NCBI GenBank assembly: GCA_030833445.1
Contig: JAURHD010000015.1
Coordinates: 1-64,000, forward strand
Length of the DNA: 64,000 nt
Direction: 5' to 3'
From: Cephaloticoccus sp.
GTDB taxonomy: Bacteria > Verrucomicrobiota > Verrucomicrobiia > Opitutales > Opitutaceae
The notes below the pieces were generated by a model. The model saw only the letters and a program-made list of their open reading frames with translations, was not told the DNA's origin and did not search any database. Of this stretch, positions 1 through 9,401 are shown piece by piece; the first letter of the stretch is position 1; each line of letters opens with the position of its first letter. The position numbers and the translations under genes were made by a program.

Positions 1-362
1 GCGTCATTCGTCCCGGCGGATTACTACTGCTCTCCGAGGCAACACTGCAGGGCTGGACCAAACTCAACCAGTTTCGCGGTGAATGGGATCTGCCAACCAT
101 TCCCATGCCTCCGTTCAATCTCTATCTGGACGAGGACAAGGTCATCAGTGAGGTTGCGGGCAAACTTCGACTGGTCGAACTGGTCAATTTTGCCAGCAGT
201 TACTATGTGGGCACCAGGGTGATCAAACCATTACTGGCCAAAGCCCTCAATGCGGGGCTCGACGTGACCAATCCACTGGCGGAATGGAACCGCTGGTTTG
301 CCGCGATGCCTGCCGCCGGTGATTATGGCACGCAGAAGCTTTTTGTTTTCCAGAAAATATGA
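1..362 (+). CDS. SAM-dependent methyltransferase, C-terminal part (5' end outside window)
   Basis: The reading frame is open from base 3 to a TGA at 360-362 and has no start inside the window, so this is the 3' end of a gene. The first visible residues (VIRPGGLLLLSE) match the post-catalytic strand of class I SAM methyltransferases, where a Pro-Gly-Gly turn precedes a hydrophobic strand and an acidic residue. The SAM-binding glycine motif would lie upstream and cannot be seen. The stop overlaps the start of the following aminotransferase gene (ATGA), so the two are probably translationally coupled. The substrate is unknown; a sugar or lipid-linked glycan is likely from context. Confidence 0.7.
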   Translation, partial: VIRPGGLLLLSEATLQGWTKLNQFRGEWDLPTIPMPPFNLYLDEDKVISEVAGKLRLVELVNFASSYYVGTRVIKPLLAKALNAGLDVTNPLAEWNRWFAAMPAAGDYGTQKLFVFQKI

Positions 363-1528
363 CGGTTTATCGTGTTCCGTTTAATCATTCCTCGCTCCGT
401 GGCAGCGAGTTGAAATATATTAATCAGGCAATCACCACGGGGCAGATTGCCGGGGACCAGACGTTTTCCAAAAAGTGCCAGGCGCTGCTTGAAAGCGCCC
501 TGGGTGTGCACCGGGCGCTCGTCACTACATCGTGCACCCACGCCCTTGAAATGGCTGCCCTGCTGCTCGATTTGCAGCCCAACGACGAAGTGATTGTCCC
601 ATCCTTCACTTTCGTCTCCACCGCCAACGCCTTCGTGCTTCGCGGCGCCAAGCCCTTGTTTTGCGATATCCGTCCAGACACTATGAATTTGGACGAAACC
701 AAACTGGTCAACCTCATCACTCCCCGCACCAGAGCCATTGTCCCGGTTCATTATGCCGGAGTGGCCTGTGAAATGGACGCCATCAATCGGATTGCCGCAG
801 CCCATGGCATCACCGTGATAGAAGACAACGCGCATGGTCTGTTTGGGAAATACAAGGGCCGCTGGCTCGGCACCCTCGGCGCCATGGCGACACAGAGCTT
901 TCACGAAACCAAAAACATCACCTGCGGGGAAGGCGGGGCCCTACTGATCAACGATCCCCTCTACGCTGCCCGGGCGGAGATCATTCGCGAGAAAGGCACC
1001 AACCGGACGAGTTTCTTTCGTGGTCAAGTGGACAAGTATTCATGGGTGGACATCGGCAGCAGCTACGTGATGAGTGATGTCTTGGCCGCCTTTCTCTATG
1101 CTCAGTTGGAGGCTCGGGACACAATCCAGGAAAGACGGCGGAATATCTGGTGTCGTTACCACGATGAACTCAAGGAGTGGGCCTCGGCCTATGGGGTTCG
1201 CCAGCCGATGGTGCCGGATCACTGCGATCAAGCTTGGCACATGTATTATCTGATCCTACCCACGCTCCCAGCTCGCACCGCATTTATCGAACACTTGAAA
1301 GCTCGCGGGATACTCGCCGTTTTCCATTACCTCCCGCTACATTTGTCGAGTTATGCCAGCCGGTGGGGTGGCCTGCCTGGAGACTGTCCGGTTACGGAGG
1401 ATGTCAGCAATCGCCTAGTGCGCCTACCTTTTTTCAATTCAATGACCGAAGACCAGCAAAATGAGGTGATTTCTGCTGCAAAAGAATATGTGGTTGATGG
1501 AGGCAAGAATCCAGCACAGTCCAGCTAA
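359..1528 (+). CDS. wecE: DegT/DnrJ/EryC1 aminotransferase, WecE-like (dTDP-4-amino-4,6-dideoxygalactose transaminase)
   Basis: This 389-aa protein is a PLP-dependent sugar aminotransferase that would convert a nucleotide-linked 4-keto-6-deoxyhexose to the 4-amino sugar in the cytosol. It closely follows the E. coli WecE/RffA pattern as I remember it. Shared stretches are PSFTFVSTANAFVLRGAK (res 81-98), VPVHYAGVACEMD (128-140) and the PLP-lysine motif SFHETKN with Lys185. The C-terminal motif ILAVFHYLPLH is also conserved. Full family length is present. The ATG at 359 overlaps the upstream methyltransferase stop. No dTDP-glucose synthase or dehydratase (RmlA/RmlB) is in the window, so its substrate must come from genes elsewhere. 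WecE-type assignment is fairly strong; the exact sugar is inferred. Confidence 0.88.
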   Translation: MTVYRVPFNHSSLRGSELKYINQAITTGQIAGDQTFSKKCQALLESALGVHRALVTTSCTHALEMAALLLDLQPNDEVIVPSFTFVSTANAFVLRGAKPLFCDIRPDTMNLDETKLVNLITPRTRAIVPVHYAGVACEMDAINRIAAAHGITVIEDNAHGLFGKYKGRWLGTLGAMATQSFHETKNITCGEGGALLINDPLYAARAEIIREKGTNRTSFFRGQVDKYSWVDIGSSYVMSDVLAAFLYAQLEARDTIQERRRNIWCRYHDELKEWASAYGVRQPMVPDHCDQAWHMYYLILPTLPARTAFIEHLKARGILAVFHYLPLHLSSYASRWGGLPGDCPVTEDVSNRLVRLPFFNSMTEDQQNEVISAAKEYVVDGGKNPAQSS

Positions 1529-1576
1529 TGGGAGACTTTACAACTTGTCTGCGCGAGGCCATGTCTTGCTGTTTTT

Positions 1577-4492
1577 ATGGCGCATAGCACAAGATCCGCT
1601 CCCTACCTCACAGTCGTTGCCGCCTCACGCAACGACGATCATGGCGGGGATCCGTTGATCCGCACCCAGATTTTTATTAAGTGTTTCGCACTGCAGTGTG
1701 AAAAATACCAGCTTACTGCGGAGTTGATTCTGGTGGACTGGAATCCCGTCCCTGGCCGACCCGGTCTGGCCGGGGTGCTGCAACTCCCCCCTGAAGCCAC
1801 CTACTGTCAGGCCAAAGTGATTACTGTTCCTGGCGTTTTGCATGATCAGTTCAAATACGCCGAGAACCTCGGCTTCTTCCAGATGATCGCCAAGAATGTG
1901 GGTATCCGGCGGGCCCGTGGGCGCTTCATTCTGGCGACCAACATCGACATTATCTTCTCAGATGAATTGATGCGGCATATCGCCACCCAACAATTGGAGC
2001 CGAATAAATTGTTGCGGGTGGATCGTTACGACATCCACAAAGATCTCCCCTTCACCTATACCGTGGATCAAACGATGGACTACGCCTGGAAAAATCCGGT
2101 CCGTAGCAACCGCCGCCTTGGTCCGCGGTCTTTGGTTCAACATCTCTACGGTGAGGAAACGTTCAAACGCACGGTCCAACCTGGGCCGGAAGTCAACGAT
2201 CTCGTGCCGGGTATCAGGGTCACCCAACTCGGTGAGTTTTGGGCGGTGCGCCCTTCGCGTGATATCATTATCGACGATCTTCACACCAATGCATGCGGTG
2301 ATTTTACCCTGCTGCCCCGGGAGGGCTGGGAAGCCATCCACGGCTACGCAGAATTCGCGGCTTACTCGTTTAATATCGACAGCCTCGGGATGGCCGCAGC
2401 CCATTACGCCGGCTATGAGGAAGTCGCGCTGTTGCCGCCCTGCGTTTGCTTCCACATCGAACACAACCTCGGGTCAGGTTGGACCCCAGAAGGGGAAAAA
2501 CAGCTCTTCGCCCGGCTGCGGGAAAAGAAAATCCTCAACCCCGACTGGGAGGTCGTGCAACCGTTGATCGAGGCCATGCGCCAGCGCGAGATCTCGCCCG
2601 CGCTAAACGGCCCCGGCTGGGGCCTGGCCGATTTTACTTTGCCGGAGGAATCCCTGCAACGCGGCCAACCCGGCTGCACCGCCATTCAACCCGAGCCTTA
2701 CTCCGCACCGGCCGAGCTATCGGTCAGCTCGCTCAGGGACATCTACGACCTCGACTATCTCACCGTCCTTTACCGCCGGATCACCGAGCGTCTTGATGCG
2801 CGTCTCACTGCCACCAATACGGCCCTCCAAAATGTAATCGAGGACGGCGAGAATCGCTTGAAATCGATCCACATTTATCAAGACAAGCTCAAGCAAGCCT
2901 ATGCCGACCATGATCACAACGTAGCATTCATCGAGAGCCAGGACGCCGCGCTTCAAGTCCATGTGAAACTGGTCCATGAAAAAGAGGCCCAAATTGCCGC
3001 CCACGTCGCAGAAATATCCCGGCTGACACTCGCGTATGGAACACTGCAACAAAAAGGTATCCAAGCCATGCTCGAACCTCATGGGGTTCAACTGGAGCGT
3101 TATGGTCGCCATTTCCGCCGGTTGGTTGTCGCAAAATACCACCCGGATCTGCTCCCGCAGATTCTCTGGCTCGCGGCCCACGGCACGATCATCGATGTAT
3201 TCTCCGCACCTCCGGGTTTGGCCCATAGTCTGCAGGACGCACCTAAAAAACCTCTCGTCCCTCGCGGAATCGTTCACTTCTGGCGGGAATCCTTATGGGA
3301 ATGGCTTGCGCAGATCGACAGCCTGTTCAACGAGAAGGCTTATCTGCTGGCCAACCCGGATGTAGGCGACGCCGTCGCGAAGGGACTTTTGCCGAGCGGC
3401 TGGGATCACTATCAATTATTCGGGGTGCGTGAGCACCGGCTCACCGGCAACCCGGCCTACGATACGGGTTTGGCGGAGGTGGATGCCGTCGCGTTCGACA
3501 GCACGGATGCACCCCAACTTCTCCCCTGTTTAATTGGTCGGCTGCAACCGCATCACAAATTGCTGATCGGCAACTTTAATCCGAACCAAAACTGGCTTCC
3601 GTCCGACCGAAGCCAGACTACCTTCGCAGACAACTTCCTGCTTTGCCGCCGGCCGCCGGATGCGTGGTTGGGGCCGCGTCTGCCTACCAATGAATTGCGC
3701 ATCAAATGGCCGCTCCTCCGCCCGCAGGACGTTTATCCCGCCCTATCTCCCCAAGGAGTGGCTTGGCCAGCCATAACCGTCGTGACCGTCAGCTACAATC
3801 AGGCCGCCTATCTGGAAGAAACGATCCACTCGGTGCTCGATCAGAATTATCCCAATCTGGAATATATCATCGTCGACGGCGGCTCAACTGATGGCTCGGT
3901 CGATATCATCAAAAAATATGCTGATCGCCTCAAATGGTGGGTCAGTGAGAAAGACGAAGGCCAATCCCACGCCTTGAACAAGGGCTTTGCGCGGGCCACG
4001 GGACGCATCCTAACTTGGTTAAACAGTGATGATAGACTAGCTCCCGGCAGTCTGTTCACGGTTGGTCAAGCCTTCCTGCTGCATGACATCGATATGATTG
4101 CCGGCAGATGCGCCCGGGTGATCGATCTGGAACCAAAACCCCACCATATCCATCGCTCCTATCTGCCACTGGGGCTGATCAGCTCACTGTCCCTTGAGGA
4201 TCTGCTCGATTTGGAAAATCGCTGGCAAAAGGGCTGTTTCTTTCACCAACCGGAAGTCTTTTTCACGCGTGATATATACGACCGGGCTGGCGGCCGGTTG
4301 GCTGAGGAACTCTATTTCAGCATGGACTACGATTTGTGGGTGCGCATGGCCAAGGCGAAGGCCCGGATTCTGGCGGTCCCGGAAGTATTGGCCATTTTCC
4401 GTGAGCATGAGAAGCAAAAGACCGGCGGCGCCGATCTACCTTTCCTGCCAGAACTGCGCAAGGTCAACGCGGCCTACCTAACGGCGGTTTAA
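1577..4492 (+). CDS. Two-domain glycosyltransferase with central coiled coil and PDV motif
   Basis: This 971-aa protein has two glycosyltransferase (GT-A, family 2-like) domains. The N-terminal one (about res 8-330) opens with a beta strand [10 protein letters not shown] and has a NID metal-site-like motif near res 122. The C-terminal GT2 domain (about 731-960) is canonical: TVVTVSYNQ, then VDGGSTDGS, then [13 protein letters not shown] near res 814. Between them is a charged, helical stretch (about 405-495) that looks like a coiled coil. It is followed by a motif [13 protein letters not shown]...[11 protein letters not shown] (about 584-621) that recurs in three other proteins of this locus. 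No signal peptide or membrane segment is evident, so it should act in the cytosol or at the inner membrane face. Sugar specificity cannot be read from the sequence. Confidence 0.8.
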   Translation: MAHSTRSAPYLTVVAASRNDDHGGDPLIRTQIFIKCFALQCEKYQLTAELILVDWNPVPGRPGLAGVLQLPPEATYCQAKVITVPGVLHDQFKYAENLGFFQMIAKNVGIRRARGRFILATNIDIIFSDELMRHIATQQLEPNKLLRVDRYDIHKDLPFTYTVDQTMDYAWKNPVRSNRRLGPRSLVQHLYGEETFKRTVQPGPEVNDLVPGIRVTQLGEFWAVRPSRDIIIDDLHTNACGDFTLLPREGWEAIHGYAEFAAYSFNIDSLGMAAAHYAGYEEVALLPPCVCFHIEHNLGSGWTPEGEKQLFARLREKKILNPDWEVVQPLIEAMRQREISPALNGPGWGLADFTLPEESLQRGQPGCTAIQPEPYSAPAELSVSSLRDIYDLDYLTVLYRRITERLDARLTATNTALQNVIEDGENRLKSIHIYQDKLKQAYADHDHNVAFIESQDAALQVHVKLVHEKEAQIAAHVAEISRLTLAYGTLQQKGIQAMLEPHGVQLERYGRHFRRLVVAKYHPDLLPQILWLAAHGTIIDVFSAPPGLAHSLQDAPKKPLVPRGIVHFWRESLWEWLAQIDSLFNEKAYLLANPDVGDAVAKGLLPSGWDHYQLFGVREHRLTGNPAYDTGLAEVDAVAFDSTDAPQLLPCLIGRLQPHHKLLIGNFNPNQNWLPSDRSQTTFADNFLLCRRPPDAWLGPRLPTNELRIKWPLLRPQDVYPALSPQGVAWPAITVVTVSYNQAAYLEETIHSVLDQNYPNLEYIIVDGGSTDGSVDIIKKYADRLKWWVSEKDEGQSHALNKGFARATGRILTWLNSDDRLAPGSLFTVGQAFLLHDIDMIAGRCARVIDLEPKPHHIHRSYLPLGLISSLSLEDLLDLENRWQKGCFFHQPEVFFTRDIYDRAGGRLAEELYFSMDYDLWVRMAKAKARILAVPEVLAIFREHEKQKTGGADLPFLPELRKVNAAYLTAV

Positions 4493-4515
4493 TCGAACCT
4501 TCTTTTTTTATTCAG

Positions 4516-6453
4516 ATGGCCCCCTTGACTGACAAACGCCGCACCGCCGATCTGCCCAAGCGTGTGCTTTTTCTCAACGACGTAGGTTTTCAATATGGCG
4601 CGGGTATTGCCCAAGCCCGTCAGGTCGAAGCCTTTCTCTCGTTGGGCATTGAGGTGGGCGTGCTCGCATGGGCCACCGGCGAAATAAAATTGGATGCGGT
4701 TGCGACCCGCCCCATCGATCTGGATCTTTGGCTCGGCCTGCGTGAAGTCAATGATCTCGAAGGCGACAAGACGATGACGGAGCACACCTTGGTGGAGGGT
4801 CTGCTCATGGAGGTGACTCGGTTCGATCCCGTGATTGTCATCGTAGGCAATCTACATGCCGCCCGCTGGCCGTTCAGCCTGTTGCCCGCCTTGCGGAGCA
4901 TCGGTTGCCGGGTCATCACTTTCGTCCACGATGCCTACCTCTACACCGGGCGCTGCGCCTACCCCGGAACATGCAACCTTTACCTAACCGGTTGCAATGA
5001 AACCTGCCCCACGGCGGATCAATATCCCAAGCTCGCGCCGCCATTGATCGCGGGTGCCTGGCAGACACGGCGCGACGTTTTTGGCCCGGCCTACGGCATC
5101 GAGGTTGTAGCGAACAGTCATTGGAGCAAACGGATGTTTCTCAAGGCTCTCCCAACTTGTCCGCAGGTCGAACCCATTCATCTAGGAGCCGATGAATTTG
5201 TGTTCACCACCGGGGACAAACTCGCCGCACGGATAAGACTTGGCCTGCCCACGGACAAACCCGTGGTGTTATGCGCCGCGGTAAATTTCCAGGAGTCTCG
5301 CAAAGGCTGTCGAGAATTAAGTGATATCATCGCCGCCCTGAAGGATGAAGTCACCTTTGTCGCTTTTGGACATAATACGCATGAGATCCCCGATCTCACT
5401 GGACTCGGTTATCATCTGCAGGCGGCAAAACTCGCCGAAATTTATCAAGCTGCCGATCTGTTTCTGGGCACGGCCACCGAAGAGGCTTTTGGCCAGACTT
5501 TGATGGAAGCCCAATTATGCGGGGTTCCCGTCGTCGCATTCAAAGCCGGTGGGGTTGAAGAAATCGTGCGTAATGAAATTACCGGCCGATTGGTGCGCAA
5601 TGGAGATGCCACCGAGGCCATAGCAGTCATCCGGTCCGTGTTGGCAGATGAGCGGTTCATGGAAACGGCCCGGACTTGGTCCCGCCAATATGCGGTCAGT
5701 CGCTTTTCCATGTGGGCGCAGGAAGAACGCTGGCATGTCTACCTCAGTGGTCGACTACAGCAGGGCACGGGGATCAATCCGCCAACCAATACCTATCCGT
5801 TCAACGAGCCGGTGGATTATCACGCCATGGATAAACACCGTCCCTCTTGGGCCACGGAGGAAACATTCCTTTCCACGGAGCATCTCCAGATCTACGAGAA
5901 AACTTCTGCACTGCCCGGATGGCAAATGCCCGGCGATTCGTTCAAACTTTATGAAATGGGTTACCATGCCGGTGATGTCATCCTCGAAGTAGGACCATTT
6001 GGCGGGCGGTCTGCCACCGTCGCCTTGCGCGGCGCATTAGCCAACAAGGCGCGCACCATCCGACCGAGCTATTACGGCATCGACATCGATGCGGACTCGA
6101 TTGCCCGCACTCGGGGCAATCTTGCCTTGGGAATGATCGGTGACTACTGCCACTTGTTTCACGGGGTGCTGCAGGAATTCGTGCAGTGCTGGGACATCAC
6201 ACCGACCATGGTTTTTCTCGATGGAGACCACAGCTACGAAGGAGTTGCCACTGATCTGAAAACTTTAAGCCATTATCTCACGTCGGGCACTCCCATACTC
6301 ATCCACGACTTCCTGAACGCGGAGAATAACACCGGGAAAATCGGCGTCAAACAGGCGACTCGGGAATGGGAGAAACAAGGGCATGGTCGCTTCCTCGGCT
6401 GCTTTGGTTGTTCCGCACTCTATGTGACGCAGAAACCCGATCCCAGCACATGA
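4516..6453 (+). CDS. Glycosyltransferase (GT4/GT1-like) fused to a class I methyltransferase-like domain
   Basis: This is a 645-aa fusion. Residues 1 to about 415 form a GT-B glycosyltransferase: an N-terminal Rossmann start VLFLNDVGFQYGAG, a Cys-rich loop CAYPGTCNLYLTGCNETC (about res 151-168), and the EX7E nucleotide-sugar motif in EEAFGQTLMEAQLCGVPVV (near 321-340). Residues about 470-640 resemble Methyltransf_24-type SAM methyltransferases: VILEVGPFGGRSA near 487, YGIDIDADS, and VFLDGDHSYEG. The start is the first ATG after the upstream stop. The stop overlaps the next gene's ATG at 6450. Likely role: adding a sugar and methylating it or the acceptor in surface glycan synthesis. The catalytic activity of the methyltransferase half is inferred. 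Confidence 0.8.
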   Translation: MAPLTDKRRTADLPKRVLFLNDVGFQYGAGIAQARQVEAFLSLGIEVGVLAWATGEIKLDAVATRPIDLDLWLGLREVNDLEGDKTMTEHTLVEGLLMEVTRFDPVIVIVGNLHAARWPFSLLPALRSIGCRVITFVHDAYLYTGRCAYPGTCNLYLTGCNETCPTADQYPKLAPPLIAGAWQTRRDVFGPAYGIEVVANSHWSKRMFLKALPTCPQVEPIHLGADEFVFTTGDKLAARIRLGLPTDKPVVLCAAVNFQESRKGCRELSDIIAALKDEVTFVAFGHNTHEIPDLTGLGYHLQAAKLAEIYQAADLFLGTATEEAFGQTLMEAQLCGVPVVAFKAGGVEEIVRNEITGRLVRNGDATEAIAVIRSVLADERFMETARTWSRQYAVSRFSMWAQEERWHVYLSGRLQQGTGINPPTNTYPFNEPVDYHAMDKHRPSWATEETFLSTEHLQIYEKTSALPGWQMPGDSFKLYEMGYHAGDVILEVGPFGGRSATVALRGALANKARTIRPSYYGIDIDADSIARTRGNLALGMIGDYCHLFHGVLQEFVQCWDITPTMVFLDGDHSYEGVATDLKTLSHYLTSGTPILIHDFLNAENNTGKIGVKQATREWEKQGHGRFLGCFGCSALYVTQKPDPST

Positions 6454-9314
6454 CAATATTTCTGGTCCACTTCGCGTTGTTGCTTTTCGTCTCCAATGTC
6501 ACCGCCCAAAGGCTCACCGGCCACGCCCTGGACCGGATACTGGCCACAGTCCTGCTCTTTTGGGGCAATATTGTTGTGTTGTGCCTGCTGCTTTCCCTGC
6601 TCGGAAGGTTGAATGATCCCAGCTGGTTTTTTCGCACCTCACTGGTATTGGGTTTGGCGACATTTCTGGTTGTTCGGCGATTCGTCTCGCCCGATCCGAT
6701 GGCGGCTGAACCGGACAGAGCCAAACCAAGCCGATGGCTGCTGATTACCGCGGCAGCCACGCTTGTCCCCATTTTAGCGGCAAATCTGGCCATAGCTTTT
6801 ACCTATACGCCCAACAACTACGATTCGCTCACCTACCATCTCCCCCGGGTGATGTATTATCTTGGGCATAATTCGCTGGCACATTTTGAGACCGCCGACT
6901 TCCGCCAGGTTTATTATCCATTCAATTTCAACCTCCTGCAGATATTCTGCGTGGTTTACTGGGCGCCACTCCAGAGCGTAAACATATTTGATGTGGCGGC
7001 TTGGGTTGTTGCGGGACTCGGCGTATACCGAATTTCCCGGCTCTGTGGTTGCAGTGCCAATGCAGCACTCCTCGCCGCGTGGCTTACCTGGACTTCGACT
7101 GAGATTCTTGCCCAAGCCACCAGCACAATTCTTGATTTGCCGGCTGCAGCTGCCCTGGCCTGCGCTCTGGGCTTTGCTCTGCGCTGGCGGCAATCACAAT
7201 GTGGTGCAGATGCCATGTTGGCCGGCCTGAGCCTAAGCATGAGCGCCGGAACCAAGTTGACCGTGGCGTTCTTTGGTCCGGTCATGCTCCTGCTGTTTGG
7301 GCTCATCCTTTACCGGCATTGGCGCAGTGGTGAAACTCGGGCATTCACTGCGGGTATCCGGGCATGGATATTTCCAGCGATTGTAGCCACCGCCCTCTGC
7401 ATTCCTTTTCTTCTATACAATATCAAGGCCACAGGTGAACCGATGACTCACCGGATGGATTTCACCTTGAACAAACCCTTCGATATTTGGTGCGCCCTCC
7501 AGACTGGCTACGGTTATCTGGTGCAACTATTCGTCGAACCCCTGGCACGCTTCTCATTCGACCCTGGGGTCATCAAGCTCATGAACCAGTGGTGCGCGGA
7601 CCACCTCTTCAAATATTGGAATGACGCCCACGCCTTCTCCGACCTCTATACAATTCCCCCGGATCTCAACGAAGATCACGTATTCTATGGGTTTGCCGGC
7701 CCGCTCTTCCTGATTTGCGCCGTATGGTGTTACGTGCGGGACCCAAAACTGCGCCGGCCGCTTTCTTGGATGGGTTTGCTCGGATTGGGTTGGTTTATCA
7801 CCTACTTCGCGCTGAATAAATGGTCACTCTACAACCAAAGATATTTTGTGCCGGCAATTGTCGTCTTGGGACCGTGCGTGGCTGCCGCATGGGATGCTCG
7901 CGGAGCGGGATCACGTTGGGCAAAATTGCTTTGGCAATGGATTTTCGGCTTCGTGCTGGTGAGTGGCATCTGGTTTTCAGGGCATTATCTCCTCTTCAAT
8001 AGTATCCGCCCCACCCCGTTACCGTTTACTGATTTTGTCGCTAACCAAGGGGGGCCCCTGCTTCCTCCCGGAATAGTGGAACGACTGCCTGAACAGGAAA
8101 GAGTCAATGTCTACTCCTATGGGACCAATGAGCGCATCTTTCCCCTCATGCATCTGGGCCCGCGCCAGTATTTCACCTCCGGGCTGTCGGTGGACCCAAC
8201 CAAATACAATCTCTTCTCCTTCTGGGGCAACACTCGCAACCACATCTACAGCAACCTGTCCTACTTTGCTTCCTACACCGTGGTGCCCGTGCCGAGCAAA
8301 CGCACGGCAGGGGTTGAGTTTCTCGGGACGGTGGTGGAATTCGCTGATCCATTCGATTACCTTGGATTGCCACCAGACGCAAATCACACCCCTCCAAGTC
8401 CGGAGAATGCTAACATCGCAGTCCTGATAGACTATAATTCCAACACAAACGATCCGGTCCGAATCGATGGGGCCAGGGTCCGCGCCTTCGGCATCAATCC
8501 ACGTGACAATGCCGATGTTCGCCTTAGCGCTGAAATGCCTGATGGCACCATTGAACAGTTGCTGGCCTCGGCCAATGAACAGTGGAACTATATCTCGGTT
8601 AAGCAACCGATCAAACGCTTGATTATCCAAGTGGTGAGTCGGGAGGATGGTCGTAACCTTGGCAATGGGGAAATCCCCTTCACGGTCAAGGTGGATGGCG
8701 AAGCCCGGCCGTTGACCGGAAAAGCATCGACTCAGTTCGCAATGGAACTCATCACTGGGAAACCATCGCGAAATATCACGGTGCAAGGTCTCAACATTCT
8801 GGAAGGACCGTATCCTCAGTGGAACCTGCCCCGCTTTCGCTGGGCCAAAGATCCCGTGGTGCGTGTTGAGATACCGGCCGATGAACAGCGTAATCGGATC
8901 CGTATTTCCTTCAGCGTGCGGCTGCAAGTGCGGGACCGAGCCGGGCTGGATGTCGTGCATAACGGTAAAGTGGTGCAAAGTTTCGATCTGCAAGGAGCGA
9001 CGGTCTGGCACACCCAAGTGGTGGAATTCGACGCCAGCCCCGGCGTGAATGTCATCGAGTTGAAAGACCATGACGCCACGCTGGATCATGGCCCAGATTG
9101 GCTGACTTATTTGGAAGAATATCCGGATGTAAAAGCCTACGTGCTATCTAAGGGTGAAGACCTGAAGGAAGGGGCAATACGACACTATGAAGCCAGCGGC
9201 AAAGCCGAGCATCGTGTTCTGCCAATGCTGGGTGGAGACATTCCACCACCGCCTCGGGATTCGCTTTACTTCGCCTTTCGTCAACTGCGTGTGGAAGGTT
9301 ATACTTCGCAATGA
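6450..9314 (+). CDS. GT-C-like polytopic membrane glycosyltransferase with C-terminal beta modules and PDV motif
   Basis: This 954-aa protein starts with hydrophobic helices and has many membrane segments through about res 530. The loop after the N-terminal helices carries NNYDSLTYHLPR (about 121-132), placed like the acidic catalytic loop of GT39/GT83-type GT-C enzymes that use polyprenyl-phosphate sugars. The soluble C-terminal third contains a beta-rich module with EGPYPQWNLPRFRW near res 784, followed by YLEEYPDV...HYEASGKAEHR (about 886-925). The ATG at 6450 was chosen over one at 6366 because it gives an ATGA overlap with the upstream stop and because the resulting N-terminus aligns with the two paralogues starting at 9402 and 15160. 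Transferase activity is inferred from topology and motif. Confidence 0.75.
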   Translation: MTIFLVHFALLLFVSNVTAQRLTGHALDRILATVLLFWGNIVVLCLLLSLLGRLNDPSWFFRTSLVLGLATFLVVRRFVSPDPMAAEPDRAKPSRWLLITAAATLVPILAANLAIAFTYTPNNYDSLTYHLPRVMYYLGHNSLAHFETADFRQVYYPFNFNLLQIFCVVYWAPLQSVNIFDVAAWVVAGLGVYRISRLCGCSANAALLAAWLTWTSTEILAQATSTILDLPAAAALACALGFALRWRQSQCGADAMLAGLSLSMSAGTKLTVAFFGPVMLLLFGLILYRHWRSGETRAFTAGIRAWIFPAIVATALCIPFLLYNIKATGEPMTHRMDFTLNKPFDIWCALQTGYGYLVQLFVEPLARFSFDPGVIKLMNQWCADHLFKYWNDAHAFSDLYTIPPDLNEDHVFYGFAGPLFLICAVWCYVRDPKLRRPLSWMGLLGLGWFITYFALNKWSLYNQRYFVPAIVVLGPCVAAAWDARGAGSRWAKLLWQWIFGFVLVSGIWFSGHYLLFNSIRPTPLPFTDFVANQGGPLLPPGIVERLPEQERVNVYSYGTNERIFPLMHLGPRQYFTSGLSVDPTKYNLFSFWGNTRNHIYSNLSYFASYTVVPVPSKRTAGVEFLGTVVEFADPFDYLGLPPDANHTPPSPENANIAVLIDYNSNTNDPVRIDGARVRAFGINPRDNADVRLSAEMPDGTIEQLLASANEQWNYISVKQPIKRLIIQVVSREDGRNLGNGEIPFTVKVDGEARPLTGKASTQFAMELITGKPSRNITVQGLNILEGPYPQWNLPRFRWAKDPVVRVEIPADEQRNRIRISFSVRLQVRDRAGLDVVHNGKVVQSFDLQGATVWHTQVVEFDASPGVNVIELKDHDATLDHGPDWLTYLEEYPDVKAYVLSKGEDLKEGAIRHYEASGKAEHRVLPMLGGDIPPPPRDSLYFAFRQLRVEGYTSQ

Positions 9315-9401
9315 CTTACTTCAACCTAGACCATATGCTCATGTTGATACTTGTCCCATGGTTGACTTGACCTGATTCTCGCGATTCAACGCACGAGTCG
9401 C

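Noticed and set aside
323-904. 193-codon open frame on the - strand
   Set aside because: It is antisense to the clearly recognisable WecE-like gene and has no family features.
4493-4515. T-rich run after the gene at 1577 as a terminator
   Set aside because: No stem precedes the T run and the next gene starts within 25 bases on the same strand.
8019-9089. 356-codon open frame on the - strand
   Set aside because: It lies entirely antisense to the GT-C-like gene at 6450, whose frame aligns with two paralogues; the - strand product shows no recognisable domain.
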